Shown here piece after piece: positions 18,376 to 28,348 of a stretch of DNA of 64,000 nucleotides. Numbering within the stretch: position 1 is the stretch's first letter; each line of letters begins with the position of its first letter. The DNA is from Candidatus Kryptonium sp. (GTDB taxonomy: Bacteria; Bacteroidota; Ignavibacteria; Kryptoniales; Kryptoniaceae), in contig JANXBN010000002.1 of NCBI GenBank assembly GCA_025060635.1, positions 186,001 through 250,000 of the forward strand. The letters run 5' to 3'. The translations under genes and the position numbers were made by a program. Under the pieces are notes generated by a model that did not search any database, was not told the origin of the DNA, and was given only the letters and a program-made list of their open reading frames with translations.

Positions 18376-19275
18376 ATGTTGACATTGCTTTTGAGCTTGA
18401 CTTTTGTTCTACTTTTGAGTTATTTTTTAATCGTTAATTTTATTGGTCCAGCGATGATTTTAAAACCTAAGCAAAAAAATTTTTTGATTGATGGAAAAGT
18501 AATCACATCGCCAACGGAGCTTGGACTTAATTACGAAAGCGTTGAAATAAAGTCGTTTGATGGCGTAACTTTAAAAGCATGGCTTATCTTGGCAAATCCT
18601 GAACCAATTGGCAATGTTATCTATATCCACGGAGCCTATACTAACAAAGCATTCGGTTTAAAGAAAGCAAAGTTTTTAAATGAGGCTTGTTTTAATGTTC
18701 TTTTGGTTGATTTGCGATATCACGGTGAAAGTGGAGGAAGGTTTTGCACATATGGTTATCTTGAGAAGTTTGATATCTCTGAATGGATAAGTTTCCTTGT
18801 GAAAAGATTTCCCAACCTCCCTGTTGCGCTTTTTGGAACTTCAGCAGGTGCTGCCATTGCGATTCAAACTGCTGGAATTGATAATAGGGTTTGCGCAGTT
18901 ATAGCAGAGGGAAGTTTTGCTAATTTTTATGACCTTGTTCTTGAGCATCAAAAGAAAAAGTTTGGATTTACTTCGGAATTTTTGATGAAAAAGGTTCTTG
19001 AAAGCGTTGAAAGAACATCGGGAATTAAAATTGATGAAATATCGCCACTTGAATATGCTAAAAAAATTTCATGTCCAGTTCTTTATATTCACGGAAAAGA
19101 AGATAAAACCGTTAAATCATGGCATTCGGTTGTTTTGCATCGGTATACCTTGAGAGGTGAAATCTTGCTTGTTGACGGTGCGGGGCATTTAAACAGTTGG
19201 GAAGTGCTTGGAGATGCGTATCGGGAAAATATAGTTGAGTTTTTAAGAAAAAACTGCATTAAAAACAAAACATAA
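18376..19275 (+). CDS. Membrane-anchored alpha/beta hydrolase
   Basis: A 299-residue serine hydrolase. One N-terminal helix (residues 1-24) anchors it. The lid strand VIYIHGAYTNKA precedes the nucleophile elbow GTSAGAA (GxSxG). Toward the C-terminus are CPVLYIHGKEDKTV with the acid and GAGHLNSW with the catalytic His. This BEM46/YfhR-like architecture (single TM plus hydrolase) is widespread, and substrates are mostly unknown. It is followed by purE after 6 bases. Confidence 0.88.
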   Translation: MLTLLLSLTFVLLLSYFLIVNFIGPAMILKPKQKNFLIDGKVITSPTELGLNYESVEIKSFDGVTLKAWLILANPEPIGNVIYIHGAYTNKAFGLKKAKFLNEACFNVLLVDLRYHGESGGRFCTYGYLEKFDISEWISFLVKRFPNLPVALFGTSAGAAIAIQTAGIDNRVCAVIAEGSFANFYDLVLEHQKKKFGFTSEFLMKKVLESVERTSGIKIDEISPLEYAKKISCPVLYIHGKEDKTVKSWHSVVLHRYTLRGEILLVDGAGHLNSWEVLGDAYRENIVEFLRKNCIKNKT

Positions 19276-19281
19276 TTGACC

Positions 19282-19740
19282 ATGCCGAAAGTAGCAATCC
19301 TAATGGGAAGCAAAACCGATGACGAAATAATGCAGAATTGCGAAAAATATCTTCAATACTTTGGGGTTGATTACGAGAAGAGAGTTCTTTCTGCTCACAG
19401 GAATCCGCTTGAGACAATTGAATTTGCACGAAACGCTGAGGCGAATGGTTATAAAGTTATAATTGCAGCTGCTGGAATGGCTGCGCATTTGCCTGGAGTT
19501 ATAGCTGCGAATACGACTTTACCTGTAATTGGAGTTCCTCTTCCTGCTTCAGAATTACAAGGGGTTGACGCTCTTTATTCCATTGTTCAAATGCCTCCTG
19601 GAATACCAGTGGCAACTGTGGCAATTGGAAAAGCGGGTGCAATAAACGCAGCTGTCCTTGCTGTGGAAATTCTTGCCTTGCAAGATGCTGAATTAAAGAA
19701 GAAACTTGAGGAGTTTAAAAAGCAAGGTTCAAAATTATGA
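19282..19740 (+). CDS. purE: N5-carboxyaminoimidazole ribonucleotide mutase
   Basis: Purine synthesis enzyme that moves the carboxyl group of N5-CAIR to C4, giving CAIR. It is 152 residues, the usual class I length. The start is the ATG at 19282; an in-frame TTG two codons earlier is less likely. Motifs are ILMGSKTDDEIM, RVLSAHRNP (the SAHR substrate loop), AAAGMAAHLPGV and MPPGIPVATVAIGKAGAINA. purK is not adjacent. The last 4 bases overlap the start of the sugar-kinase gene (ATGA). Confidence 0.96.
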   Translation: MPKVAILMGSKTDDEIMQNCEKYLQYFGVDYEKRVLSAHRNPLETIEFARNAEANGYKVIIAAAGMAAHLPGVIAANTTLPVIGVPLPASELQGVDALYSIVQMPPGIPVATVAIGKAGAINAAVLAVEILALQDAELKKKLEEFKKQGSKL

Positions 19741-20639
19741 AGTATGGAATTATCGGACATTTATGTTTAGATGTTATTCATTTAGCAGATGGAAGCGAGG
19801 TTCAAAGTTATGGTGGTATATTTTTCTCTCTTGCTTCGCTTGCGAATATAGTTGATGATGGTGATATTATATATCCTGTCTTCGGCGTTGGCGATGTTGA
19901 TTATGACAAGTTTATTGAAAGGATAAAAGTTTATCCAAATGTGGTGACAGACGGAATTTTTAAGTTTGAAGGTTTGACAAACCGAGTCCATCTTTTTTAT
20001 CAGGATAGGAAAGAAAGAACGGAGTGTTCAGTTCATATAGCAAAACCGATTGAGTTTGAAAGATTGAAAATTTTGCTTGATGTTGAAGTGGATGGAATTT
20101 TTATCAATATGATTTCCGGCTTTGATATTGAAGTTGAGACTTTGAAAAGATTGCGCAAAAATTTCAACGGATACATACACTTTGATGTGCATAGCGCAAC
20201 GCTTGGAGTAGATGATAAAAATTTGAGGTTTAGAAAAAAATTGGACAATTGGAAAGATTGGCTTATCAATGTTAACACTGTTCAGATGAATGAGTTTGAA
20301 GCAAGATCAATTGGGGATGAAAACTGGGATGACGATGAACTAGCAAAAAATGTTTTAGGTCTCGGTATTGAGGTAATGATTATCACAAGGGCAAATCTTG
20401 GAACTACAGTTTATTATTTTAACAACGGCTTTAAGAGAACAGATCTGAAAGCTTACGAGGTTATTGTGGTTGATCCGACTGGTTGTGGTGATGTTTTTGG
20501 TTCCGCATTTTTTTATAAGTATTCAAAGACACGAGATCCTATAATTTCTGCTGGATTTGCAAATTATGTTGCTGGATTGAATGCAACGATCCCAGGTTCG
20601 ACGCAGATTGACAAACTTAAGGATTTGGTGAAAAAATGA
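19737..20639 (+). CDS. PfkB family carbohydrate kinase
   Basis: A 300-residue ribokinase-fold kinase. The C-terminal signature DPTGCGDVFGSAFFY matches PfkB signature 2 (DTxGAGD), with the catalytic Asp and anion hole. The N-terminus (GIIGHLCLDVIHL) and the GTTVYYF strand fit the family. The usual GAG reads GCG here. The nucleoside or sugar is not predictable. It is translationally coupled to purE (ATGA) and to the RmlD-like gene (4-base overlap), which may favour a nucleoside or activated-sugar role. Confidence 0.88.
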   Translation: MKYGIIGHLCLDVIHLADGSEVQSYGGIFFSLASLANIVDDGDIIYPVFGVGDVDYDKFIERIKVYPNVVTDGIFKFEGLTNRVHLFYQDRKERTECSVHIAKPIEFERLKILLDVEVDGIFINMISGFDIEVETLKRLRKNFNGYIHFDVHSATLGVDDKNLRFRKKLDNWKDWLINVNTVQMNEFEARSIGDENWDDDELAKNVLGLGIEVMIITRANLGTTVYYFNNGFKRTDLKAYEVIVVDPTGCGDVFGSAFFYKYSKTRDPIISAGFANYVAGLNATIPGSTQIDKLKDLVKK

Positions 20640-21544
20640 AAGTTATGATAACAGGATGTCATGGATTATTGGGACAAGCTGTATTGAATATGTTTTTAAA
20701 AAGCACTGATTCTGAAATTTTAGCAACCGCTAAAGAACCAAGGACATTTCTTGATTTCGGTGGGTTTGATTATACTATGCTTGATATAACATCCAGAAAT
20801 GATGTTAAAAATCTCGTTGTTTACTTTCGTCCTGATGTTATAATTAACACTGCGGCGTATACGAATGTTGATGGTTGTGAGCAAAATCGCGAGCTTGCTT
20901 GGAGAGTTAATGTTGAAGGTGTAAGAAATCTTGTCCATTCTGCGAGAAGAGTTGATGCGAAATTAATTCATATTTCAACTGATTACATTTTTGATGGTAA
21001 AAATGGGCCTTATACAGAGGATGCAATTCCAAATCCGATTAACTATTATGGAAGGACCAAGCTTGCAAGTGAGAATGAAATAAAGATCGGTGGGATAAGG
21101 TTTGCGATTTTGAGGACAAATGTTTTATATGGCGTTGGAAAAAATGTGAAAAGTAATTTTGCCTTGTGGCTTTATCAAAAACTTTCAAATGGTGAGAAAA
21201 TAAGGGTTGTGACCGATCAGGTAGGGAATCCAACTTATGTTGATGACTTGGCTTTTGCAATCTTAAAGGTTGCCGAATTTGATAAAGAGGGAGTTTATAA
21301 TGTCGGGGGTAGGGATTTCGTAGATAGATACACCTTCGCTGTAAAACTTGCAGAAGTTTTTGGGTTTGATAAGGAACTTATAACTCCCGTTAAAACATCG
21401 GAATTAAATCAGATAGCCCCACGACCTTTGAGATCTGGTCTGATAACACTTAAGGCTGAATCTGAACTTGGCTTGAAACCATATGGAGTTGAAGATGGGA
21501 TTCGTGAATTTAGGTATCGTTTAAACGAGTTGAAAAATTTTTGA
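20636..21544 (+). CDS. RmlD-like dTDP-4-dehydrorhamnose reductase
   Basis: A 302-residue extended short-chain dehydrogenase. The Rossmann start is ITGCHGLLGQAV. Then VIINTAAYTNVDGCE, HISTDYIFDG and the catalytic YYGRTKLASE (YxxxK) follow, with VGNPTYVDDLA and a late APRPLRSGL, all RmlD landmarks. RmlD reduces dTDP-4-keto-rhamnose to dTDP-rhamnose for cell-surface polysaccharide. The other rml genes are not here. Some thermophile homologues act on other activated sugars, so the exact substrate is open. Confidence 0.88.
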   Translation: MKVMITGCHGLLGQAVLNMFLKSTDSEILATAKEPRTFLDFGGFDYTMLDITSRNDVKNLVVYFRPDVIINTAAYTNVDGCEQNRELAWRVNVEGVRNLVHSARRVDAKLIHISTDYIFDGKNGPYTEDAIPNPINYYGRTKLASENEIKIGGIRFAILRTNVLYGVGKNVKSNFALWLYQKLSNGEKIRVVTDQVGNPTYVDDLAFAILKVAEFDKEGVYNVGGRDFVDRYTFAVKLAEVFGFDKELITPVKTSELNQIAPRPLRSGLITLKAESELGLKPYGVEDGIREFRYRLNELKNF

Positions 21545-21651
21545 GTTTATTGATTATTTTTGGTAAAATTTTAAAAAGTGAAAATCTTGGAAGGATGAAT
21601 CAGCAAATTGATGGGCGAACCACAATAAATTAAAATAAAATCTTATGCAAA

Positions 21652-22920
21652 ATGTTGGATCTTAAATTCATTCGTGAAAATCCAGAGATCGTTAAGCGAG
21701 CTATTGAATTAAAAGGTGAAAAAGATCGGGTTGATGAAATTTTGAAACTTGATGAGAGAAGAAGAGAACTTATCAAAAAAGGTGATGCTTTAAAAGCAAA
21801 AAGAAACGATGTCACCGAAGAGATCGCAAATCTTAAAAAACAGGGAAAAGACGCGACAGAATTAATTGAAGAAATGAGAAAGGTTTCAGAAGAAATTAAA
21901 ATGATTGATTCAGAACTTAAGAGTGTTGAATCAGAATTAGAGAACCTTTTACTTTGGGTTCCAAACATTCCTCACGAGTCAGTCCCAGTTGGAAAGGACA
22001 AGGAAGACAATGTCGTTGTGCGATCATGGGGCGAGGTTCAGGAGTTTGATTTTGAGGTGATAGATCATTTAACGCTTGGGAAAAAACTTGGTATAATTGA
22101 TTTTGAGCGTGGAGCAAAACTTACAGGGAGTGGTTTTCCTCTCTACATTGGTAAAGGAGCGATGCTTGAAAGAGCTTTGATAAATTTTATGCTTGATCTT
22201 CACATTCAAAAACATGGTTATGTTGAAGTTTTCCCACCTTTTTTGGTAAATGAAGCATCAATGCGTGGAACTGGTCAAATACCAAAATTGAGAGAAGATA
22301 TGTATTATTGTCCTGAGGATGATTTATATTTAATCCCAACCGCTGAGGTTCCGGTCACAAACATTCATCGTGATGAAATTCTTGATATAAGTGAACTTCC
22401 AAAGAAATATGTTGCTTATTCGGCTTGTTTTAGGCGTGAGGCAGGTTCATGGGGGAGGGAAACACGCGGATTTTTAAGAGTCCATCAGTTCAATAAAGTT
22501 GAGCTTGTTAAATTCACAACGCCAGAGACATCCTATGATGAACTTGAGTCACTCGTAAATGATGCGGAGGAAGTACTTCAACTTCTTAACATTCCTTATA
22601 GAGTTGTCTTACTTTGTACAGGGGATATGAGCTTTTCGTCCGCTAAAACATATGATATTGAGGTTTGGTCTCCAGCGGAAAGGAAATGGCTCGAGGCGTC
22701 AAGTTGTAGTAACTTTGAAGATTTCCAGGCAAGGAGAATGAATATAAGGTTCAGAAGAGATAAAAAGTCAAAACCTGAATTTGTTCATACGCTCAATGGT
22801 TCAGGACTTGCTACATCAAGGTTGATGGTCGCGTTGCTTGAAAATTATCAAACCCCGGAAGGAAAGGTTATAGTTCCGAAAGCTTTACATAAATATACTG
22901 GCTTTACAATTATTGAATAA
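21652..22920 (+). CDS. serS: Seryl-tRNA synthetase
   Basis: Class II aminoacyl-tRNA synthetase, 422 residues. The N-terminal coiled-coil arm (about 27-105) is clear: [20 protein letters not shown] then [20 protein letters not shown]. The catalytic domain has [17 protein letters not shown] (motif 1/TAE loop), [10 protein letters not shown] (motif 2) and the C-terminal GSGLATSR (motif 3). The start at 21652 gives [18 protein letters not shown], the standard opening. The 107-base gap upstream shows no tRNA-like leader. Confidence 0.98.
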   Translation: MLDLKFIRENPEIVKRAIELKGEKDRVDEILKLDERRRELIKKGDALKAKRNDVTEEIANLKKQGKDATELIEEMRKVSEEIKMIDSELKSVESELENLLLWVPNIPHESVPVGKDKEDNVVVRSWGEVQEFDFEVIDHLTLGKKLGIIDFERGAKLTGSGFPLYIGKGAMLERALINFMLDLHIQKHGYVEVFPPFLVNEASMRGTGQIPKLREDMYYCPEDDLYLIPTAEVPVTNIHRDEILDISELPKKYVAYSACFRREAGSWGRETRGFLRVHQFNKVELVKFTTPETSYDELESLVNDAEEVLQLLNIPYRVVLLCTGDMSFSSAKTYDIEVWSPAERKWLEASSCSNFEDFQARRMNIRFRRDKKSKPEFVHTLNGSGLATSRLMVALLENYQTPEGKVIVPKALHKYTGFTIIE

Positions 22921-22945
22921 TCAAAAACAAAAGATCCGAGATTCA

Positions 22946-24931
22946 ATGAAAAAGAACATAGCTTTGATCCTGCTGGTTTTTGCTGTTTCAGGTTGTGCTT
23001 TCTTGAGGAACATCGGGCTAATTGAAGAAAAAGAATATGTCGCAAAAGTTGGACGAGAAATCATAACTCTTGATGAATTTGAAAAATCGTTCGCAAAGAA
23101 TAACGGTGGATTTACTAAAGCAAAGGAAAGACCACTTGATGAGAGGAAAAACTATCTTGATTTACTTGTGAAATATAAACTAAAAGTTCTTGACGCAAAA
23201 GCTCAAAACCTTGAAAAAGATCCGAACATTCAAAAAGAAATAAAAGATTACTACACGACGCTTGCTCTTTCGTACCTTACAAAGAAAGAAGTTGTTGAGC
23301 CAGGTTTAAAACAATTTTATGAACGGCGAAAGGAGGAAATAAGAGCAAGGCATATTCTGATTGAAATTTTCTATGGGGATACTTTGTCAGCTTATAACAG
23401 GGCTATGAGTATCATAAGGGAACTTGAAGCGAATGTTCCTTGGGATTCTTTAATTGGGCATTCAGATGATCCAACCGTTATTTTCAACAAGGGCGATCTT
23501 TATTACTTTACTGCTGGAACTATGGTTCCAGAGTTTGAAGATGTGTGCTATTCAATGAAAGTTGGCGAGAGGACGAAGACACCTGTGAGGACAAGGTTTG
23601 GATATCATGTGATTGAAATTCTTGATCGGAAACCTCGTGTTGAGATGGTAAGATTAAGTCATATCGGTAAAAAACTTGAAAGGGACGCGAAACCAGAAGA
23701 TACATTGAGAATTTATAATGAACTTAAAGCAATTCTTGATAGCATAAGACAAGGATATGACTTTAACACGCTTGCTGAACGCCATTCCGATGATAGATTT
23801 ACAAAAGAAAGACGTGGCGATATTGGATACTACAGCAGAGGTCAAGCGTATAGGGAAATTGAAGATTTCGCATTCAACGCAAAAGCTGGTGATGTAAGTG
23901 ATATAATTAGAACAAGATGGGGATATCACATCATTAAAGTGACTGAGGTCGTTCCAGTAAAACCTTTTGATGAAATAGTTGACGAATTGAACAGAACTTA
24001 TCAATCACAGCGACTTGAGTACGATTTCAAAAAATATATTGAAAAATTGAAAAAAGAATACAACTTCAAATTAAACCAGCAAACGCTTGAGATTTTCATT
24101 TCAAAGGCTGATACAGCTAAAACAGCATCACATTTTGAATGGGATACCAGTTATACAAAGGAAGACAGAGCGAAGATTTTATTTGAATTTGCTGATAGAA
24201 AAATAACCCTTGATTCAGCAATAAAGATAATTAAGAAAAGCCCTGAATTTACAGGCAGAAAACTTGATCGTCCTGGGATCACTGCGATGGTTGATAGAAT
24301 TATTGAGATGAAGTTAACAGAATATAGAGCGAGGAATGTTGAAAAGATTTATCCTGAATTTAAAGATGAATTGAGGGAGTTCGTGGATGGAATTTTGCTT
24401 TATCATATTGAGCAAAAGATGGTATGGGATAGGGTAGATTTAAGTGAGGAGAAATTAAAAGAGTTTTACAACAAGCATAAAGAAAACTATCGCTTTCCTG
24501 ATAGAGTAAGATTTAGCGAGATATGGGTGACAAGTGAGTCATTAGCGAAGGATATTTACTCACAACTTAAAAACGGAGTGCCATTTGATTCGCTCGTCGT
24601 AAAATATACGGAGAGGGCAGGAATGAAGGAAAAGAAAGGAGATTGGGGGCTTGTAGAAGCTTCAGAAAATGAACTTACATGGACTGCTTGGAACATGAAA
24701 GTTAATGAGATTTCGGAGCCGATAAAGTTTCAGGGAGGTTATTCAATAATAAAGGTGACAGGTAAAGAACCAAGCCGTGTGAAGACATTTGAAGAAGCTT
24801 TTGGTGAAGTTGCCGGCGCTTTGCAAGAACAAGAACTGAAACGACTTGAAAAAGAGTGGGTTGAAAATCTAAAAAAGAAATATAAAGTCGTTATAAATGA
24901 AAAAGCACTTGAAAAAGCTTTCAATCGTTAG
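22946..24931 (+). CDS. Lipoprotein peptidyl-prolyl isomerase with three parvulin-like domains
   Basis: A 661-residue folding factor for the periplasm. The ATG at 22946 gives MKKNIALILLVFAVSGCAF with lipobox AVSGC; the in-frame TTG at 22913 lacks support. A SurA/PpiD-like N-terminal region (about 30-130) is followed by a parvulin-like domain with ARHILIEIFYG and GYHVIEI, a second with HIGKKL, RRGDIGYYSRGQ and GYHIIKV, and a third at the C-terminus (about 530-630) with KKGDWGLV and GYSIIKV. The signature sets are weak in the first and third, which may be chaperone rather than isomerase domains. It is first of three similar genes in a row. Confidence 0.88.
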   Translation: MKKNIALILLVFAVSGCAFLRNIGLIEEKEYVAKVGREIITLDEFEKSFAKNNGGFTKAKERPLDERKNYLDLLVKYKLKVLDAKAQNLEKDPNIQKEIKDYYTTLALSYLTKKEVVEPGLKQFYERRKEEIRARHILIEIFYGDTLSAYNRAMSIIRELEANVPWDSLIGHSDDPTVIFNKGDLYYFTAGTMVPEFEDVCYSMKVGERTKTPVRTRFGYHVIEILDRKPRVEMVRLSHIGKKLERDAKPEDTLRIYNELKAILDSIRQGYDFNTLAERHSDDRFTKERRGDIGYYSRGQAYREIEDFAFNAKAGDVSDIIRTRWGYHIIKVTEVVPVKPFDEIVDELNRTYQSQRLEYDFKKYIEKLKKEYNFKLNQQTLEIFISKADTAKTASHFEWDTSYTKEDRAKILFEFADRKITLDSAIKIIKKSPEFTGRKLDRPGITAMVDRIIEMKLTEYRARNVEKIYPEFKDELREFVDGILLYHIEQKMVWDRVDLSEEKLKEFYNKHKENYRFPDRVRFSEIWVTSESLAKDIYSQLKNGVPFDSLVVKYTERAGMKEKKGDWGLVEASENELTWTAWNMKVNEISEPIKFQGGYSIIKVTGKEPSRVKTFEEAFGEVAGALQEQELKRLEKEWVENLKKKYKVVINEKALEKAFNR

Positions 24932-25691
24932 TTTGATTTTTCTGTTGATAAGCTGTGGTGGAAAAACTGAGAATGAAGATTATATCGCAAGAGTTGAAGA
25001 TGAATATCTTCTGAGAAGCGATCTTGTTGGCCTTGATTCAAATTTTGTCAAGGGTTACATTGATGAGTGGATAAAGAACAATCTTCTTTACGCCGAAGCA
25101 ATTAAAAAAGGATATGAGACGAATGAAAAAATTGAGCGAATGGTTAACGAATTTAGAAAATCTCTCATAGTTAAAAATTTTATCCAAAACGAGGTCTTGA
25201 GCAAGGCAATGGAGATATCAGATAAAGAAGTCAGAGAATTTTATGAAAAACATAAAGATGAATTTATTCTTGATAGACCTTTTGTTAAAATTGGATATGT
25301 TAAACTATCGTCTCGGGTTGATGCTGGCTCTTTGAGAAGCAAGATATTGAGAATGAAGGATTTTAAATCTGGGGTTTTGAGCTTATCTGCTGAACCTGGA
25401 GTTGTTGAGGTCGTGCCAGAGAAATACTATGATCAATTCAGCATTCCATCTTCTGAAATTTGGCGTGTCGCTTGGAATTTGAATAAAGGTGATGTATCTT
25501 TCCCGATACTTTCTGGTGGAAATTATTTTTTGGTTTATCTTTACGATAAGAAGGAGGCAGGAAGCAAAGCTGATTTTGAAATAGTCGCTGAAGATGTAAG
25601 GGAAAGAGCAATTGTTGAAAGACAAAATAATTTGCTTGATAGTTTAATAACAATCTTGAAAAGAAAATACAATTACGAAGTGAAATGGTGA
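24897..25691 (+). CDS. Lipoprotein, SurA/PpiD-like chaperone
   Basis: A 264-residue lipoprotein. The start overlaps the preceding gene by 35 bases and gives MKKHLKKLSIVSLIFLLISC with lipobox LISC. The central part (about 75-160) has the helical SurA-N-like linker ISDKEVREFYEKHKDEF, and the rest has a reduced parvulin-like fold (VGYVKLSS-like strand, then LNKGDVSFPILSGGNYFLVY). The isomerase catalytic residues are not evident. It is probably a chaperone or assembly factor that works with its two parvulin neighbours. Confidence 0.8.
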   Translation: MKKHLKKLSIVSLIFLLISCGGKTENEDYIARVEDEYLLRSDLVGLDSNFVKGYIDEWIKNNLLYAEAIKKGYETNEKIERMVNEFRKSLIVKNFIQNEVLSKAMEISDKEVREFYEKHKDEFILDRPFVKIGYVKLSSRVDAGSLRSKILRMKDFKSGVLSLSAEPGVVEVVPEKYYDQFSIPSSEIWRVAWNLNKGDVSFPILSGGNYFLVYLYDKKEAGSKADFEIVAEDVRERAIVERQNNLLDSLITILKRKYNYEVKW

Positions 25692-26962
25692 GGACAATTT
25701 TGTTTTTGCTTGCTTTTTTAAACATAGCGCTTGCACAGCAAAGGGTTCTGGATAGGATAGTTGCAATTGTTGGAAATGAAATAATTCTTGAATCGGATTT
25801 AAATTATCAAACCTACATCTTTGCAATTCAAAACAATTTGAGACCTGATGACCCAAATCTTAAAAGGTATGTTTTACAGGAAATGATAAATGATAAACTT
25901 GTTTTAACAAAAGCAATAGAAGACACGATTGTTGTTTCAGATGATGAAGTTGAAAGACAAATTGAGGCACAGATTCAGGCATTAGTCAGACAATACGGGT
26001 CTGAGAAAAGGTTAGAAGAAATCTACGGTATGCCGATCGGTAGAATAAAACGGGAAATAAGGGATGATGTTAAGAAAAGATTAATGATAGAAAAATTAAA
26101 ACAGCAAAAATTCGGGACGCTGACGGTTTCAGGATATGAGGTTGAGCAGTTTTACAATACTTATAAAGATAGTCTGCCCGAGGTTCCAGAATCCGTTGAG
26201 TTATACCACATAATGATGATTCCAAAACCTGTTGACTCGGTTGATCAAGCAGTTTATCGGAAGGCAAAAGCGATTCTTGATAGTATAAGAAATGGAGGAA
26301 ATTTTGAGTATTTTGCACGGACTTATTCAGAAGATAGAGCAACAGCAAGTGATGGTGGTGATCTTGGTTGGGTTAGACGCGGTTTGTTCGTTAAAGAATT
26401 TGAAGAAGCCGTTTTTAGATTGCAAGAAGGACAAATTTCTGATGTCGTGCGAACGCCATTTGGGTATCACATAATTCAACTTATTGAAAGGAGAGGTGAG
26501 CAAGTTCATCCAAGACATATACTCTTTAGAGTCCCGTTGACTGAGGAAAGTGATAAAATCGTCATCTCAAAGCTTGAAGAGATTAGATACAAAATCATTT
26601 CAAAGCAGGCAAAATTTGAAGAGATGGCGAAAAGATTCAGCGAAGATGAACAAACAAGGTTGCAAGGGGGATATCTTGGAATAATTGAGGTTGATGAGCT
26701 TGAACCAGAACTTAGAGAAGCATTGAGCACACTTAACAATGGCGAGATCACTCAACCGTTAAAGATGAGGTATGGAAACTCTTACGCTTATCATATCGTC
26801 CTTCTAAAAAGAAGAATTCCAGCACATAGAATGAATTTAAAAGATGACTATATGAAAATTTATCAGTTCGCTCTGATAGAGAAACAAAATCGTGAATATC
26901 AAAAATGGCTGGAAAAGTTAAGGGAAGAAGTTTATGTGTATGTTGATGAAAGTTTTAGATGA
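25685..26962 (+). CDS. SurA-like periplasmic chaperone/isomerase
   Basis: A 425-residue outer-membrane-protein chaperone. Signal peptide residues 1-18 (LAFLNIALA), then the SurA N-domain with DRIVAIVGNEIILESDL, the exact family opening, and two parvulin domains: ELYHIMMIP...GGDLGWVRRG...GYHIIQL and HPRHILFRV...QGGYLGIIEVDEL. It carries unfolded outer-membrane proteins through the periplasm to the Bam machinery. It overlaps the preceding gene by 7 bases, so the three folding genes form one operon. A surA gene symbol is reasonable but orthology was not tested. Confidence 0.9.
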   Translation: MVRTILFLLAFLNIALAQQRVLDRIVAIVGNEIILESDLNYQTYIFAIQNNLRPDDPNLKRYVLQEMINDKLVLTKAIEDTIVVSDDEVERQIEAQIQALVRQYGSEKRLEEIYGMPIGRIKREIRDDVKKRLMIEKLKQQKFGTLTVSGYEVEQFYNTYKDSLPEVPESVELYHIMMIPKPVDSVDQAVYRKAKAILDSIRNGGNFEYFARTYSEDRATASDGGDLGWVRRGLFVKEFEEAVFRLQEGQISDVVRTPFGYHIIQLIERRGEQVHPRHILFRVPLTEESDKIVISKLEEIRYKIISKQAKFEEMAKRFSEDEQTRLQGGYLGIIEVDELEPELREALSTLNNGEITQPLKMRYGNSYAYHIVLLKRRIPAHRMNLKDDYMKIYQFALIEKQNREYQKWLEKLREEVYVYVDESFR

Positions 26963-27002
26963 TGAAATCGTGATTTTTTAAAATAAACTTGAGGAGGTTG
27001 AA

Positions 27003-28334
27003 ATGAGATTGAAATTTTTAGTTTTTATGGTTTTCCCGTTAGCAATTTTATCAGCGCAGGGAAAGACAGGAAAAATAGAATTTATTGAATACGATCTACC
27101 AAATGGTTTGCATGTAATTTTACACGAGGACCATTCAGCGCCAATAGTTGCAGTTAATATATGGTATCATGTCGGCTCAAAGAATGAAGATACAAACAGG
27201 ACGGGTTTTGCGCACTTGTTTGAACATATGATGTTTCAAGGTTCGGCAAATGTGAAGAAAGCAGAACATATGGCTTACATTCAAAAGGCAGGAGGTACAT
27301 TTAATGCGTCAACAAGTTGGGATAGGACAAATTATTTCCAGGTTGTCCCATCTCATCAGCTTGAACTTGTTCTCTGGCTTGAGTCAGATAGAATGACAAG
27401 CTTAAATGTTAACCAGGAGAATTTTGACAATCAGCGTGAAGTTGTAAAAGAAGAGAGAAGATGGCGAGTTGACAATCGCCCATATGGAACACAGTGGGAG
27501 GAAACATTTAAACGACTTTTCAAAGTCCATCCTTACAGATGGCCAGTAATTGGATATATGGAACATTTGAACGCAGCAACGGTTGAGGATGCTAAAAAAT
27601 TCTTTGATACTTACTATGTCCCAAACAATGCCGTTCTTGTGATAGCTGGAGATATTGATGTTGAGAAGACGAAAAAGCTTATTGAAAAATACTTTGGTGA
27701 TATCCCGAGAGGGAAACATGAAATAAAAAGGCCAAATGTCGTTGAACCGCCTTTGACGCAGCAAGTTAGAGATACGATTTACGATAACATAAGATTGCCT
27801 GCTGTTTTCATCTCATTTAAAATTCCAAAGGATGGAGAAAAAGATTACTACGCTCTTGATCTTCTTGCCAATATACTTGGCTCTGGGAGAAGTTCACGGC
27901 TTTATCAGAAACTTGTTTATGAAAAAAGGATCGCGCAAAATGTTAATGTTTTTGCAATAGGTATGGAAGATGCTGGCGTTTTTAAAATAGATGCATATTG
28001 CGCAATTGGTCATACGCCTGAAGAAGTTGAAAAGGAAATATGGAATGAAATTGAGAAAATTCGCACTGAACTTGTTGCTGAGAAAGAGCTTCAAAAAGCA
28101 AAAAATCAGACTGAAGCGCAGATCATAAGCGGTTATCAAACCGTCCTACAAAAAGCAGATCAACTTGCTCGTTATTATGTAATTCATAAAAACACAAACA
28201 AGATAAATACCGAACTTGATGAAATTCTTTCAATAACTCGCGAGGATATTCGCGAGGCGGCGAACAAGTATCTAAAACCTGATAAATCTGTCGTTCTTTA
28301 TTATCTTCCCAGAGAACAGCGTGCTTCAAAATAA
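27003..28334 (+). CDS. M16 family zinc peptidase, catalytic
   Basis: A 443-residue secreted peptidase of the pitrilysin/processing-peptidase group. A signal peptide is followed by the inverted zinc motif HLFEH (H71, E74, H75), with the third ligand about 75 residues later in REVVKEERRWR. A second half (about 250-440) repeats the fold without the motif and contains LGSGRSSRLYQKLV. A strong ribosome site GAGGAGG (26991-26997) precedes the ATG. M16 enzymes degrade small or unfolded peptides in a clamshell chamber. It is followed by a close paralogue and a dead paralogue. Confidence 0.93.
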   Translation: MRLKFLVFMVFPLAILSAQGKTGKIEFIEYDLPNGLHVILHEDHSAPIVAVNIWYHVGSKNEDTNRTGFAHLFEHMMFQGSANVKKAEHMAYIQKAGGTFNASTSWDRTNYFQVVPSHQLELVLWLESDRMTSLNVNQENFDNQREVVKEERRWRVDNRPYGTQWEETFKRLFKVHPYRWPVIGYMEHLNAATVEDAKKFFDTYYVPNNAVLVIAGDIDVEKTKKLIEKYFGDIPRGKHEIKRPNVVEPPLTQQVRDTIYDNIRLPAVFISFKIPKDGEKDYYALDLLANILGSGRSSRLYQKLVYEKRIAQNVNVFAIGMEDAGVFKIDAYCAIGHTPEEVEKEIWNEIEKIRTELVAEKELQKAKNQTEAQIISGYQTVLQKADQLARYYVIHKNTNKINTELDEILSITREDIREAANKYLKPDKSVVLYYLPREQRASK

Positions 28335-28348
28335 ACATAACTTGAGAA

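Noticed and set aside
21545-21651. T-box-like leader before serS
   Set aside because: The gap is only 107 bases, with no specifier hairpin or antiterminator bulge; T-boxes are not expected in this phylum.
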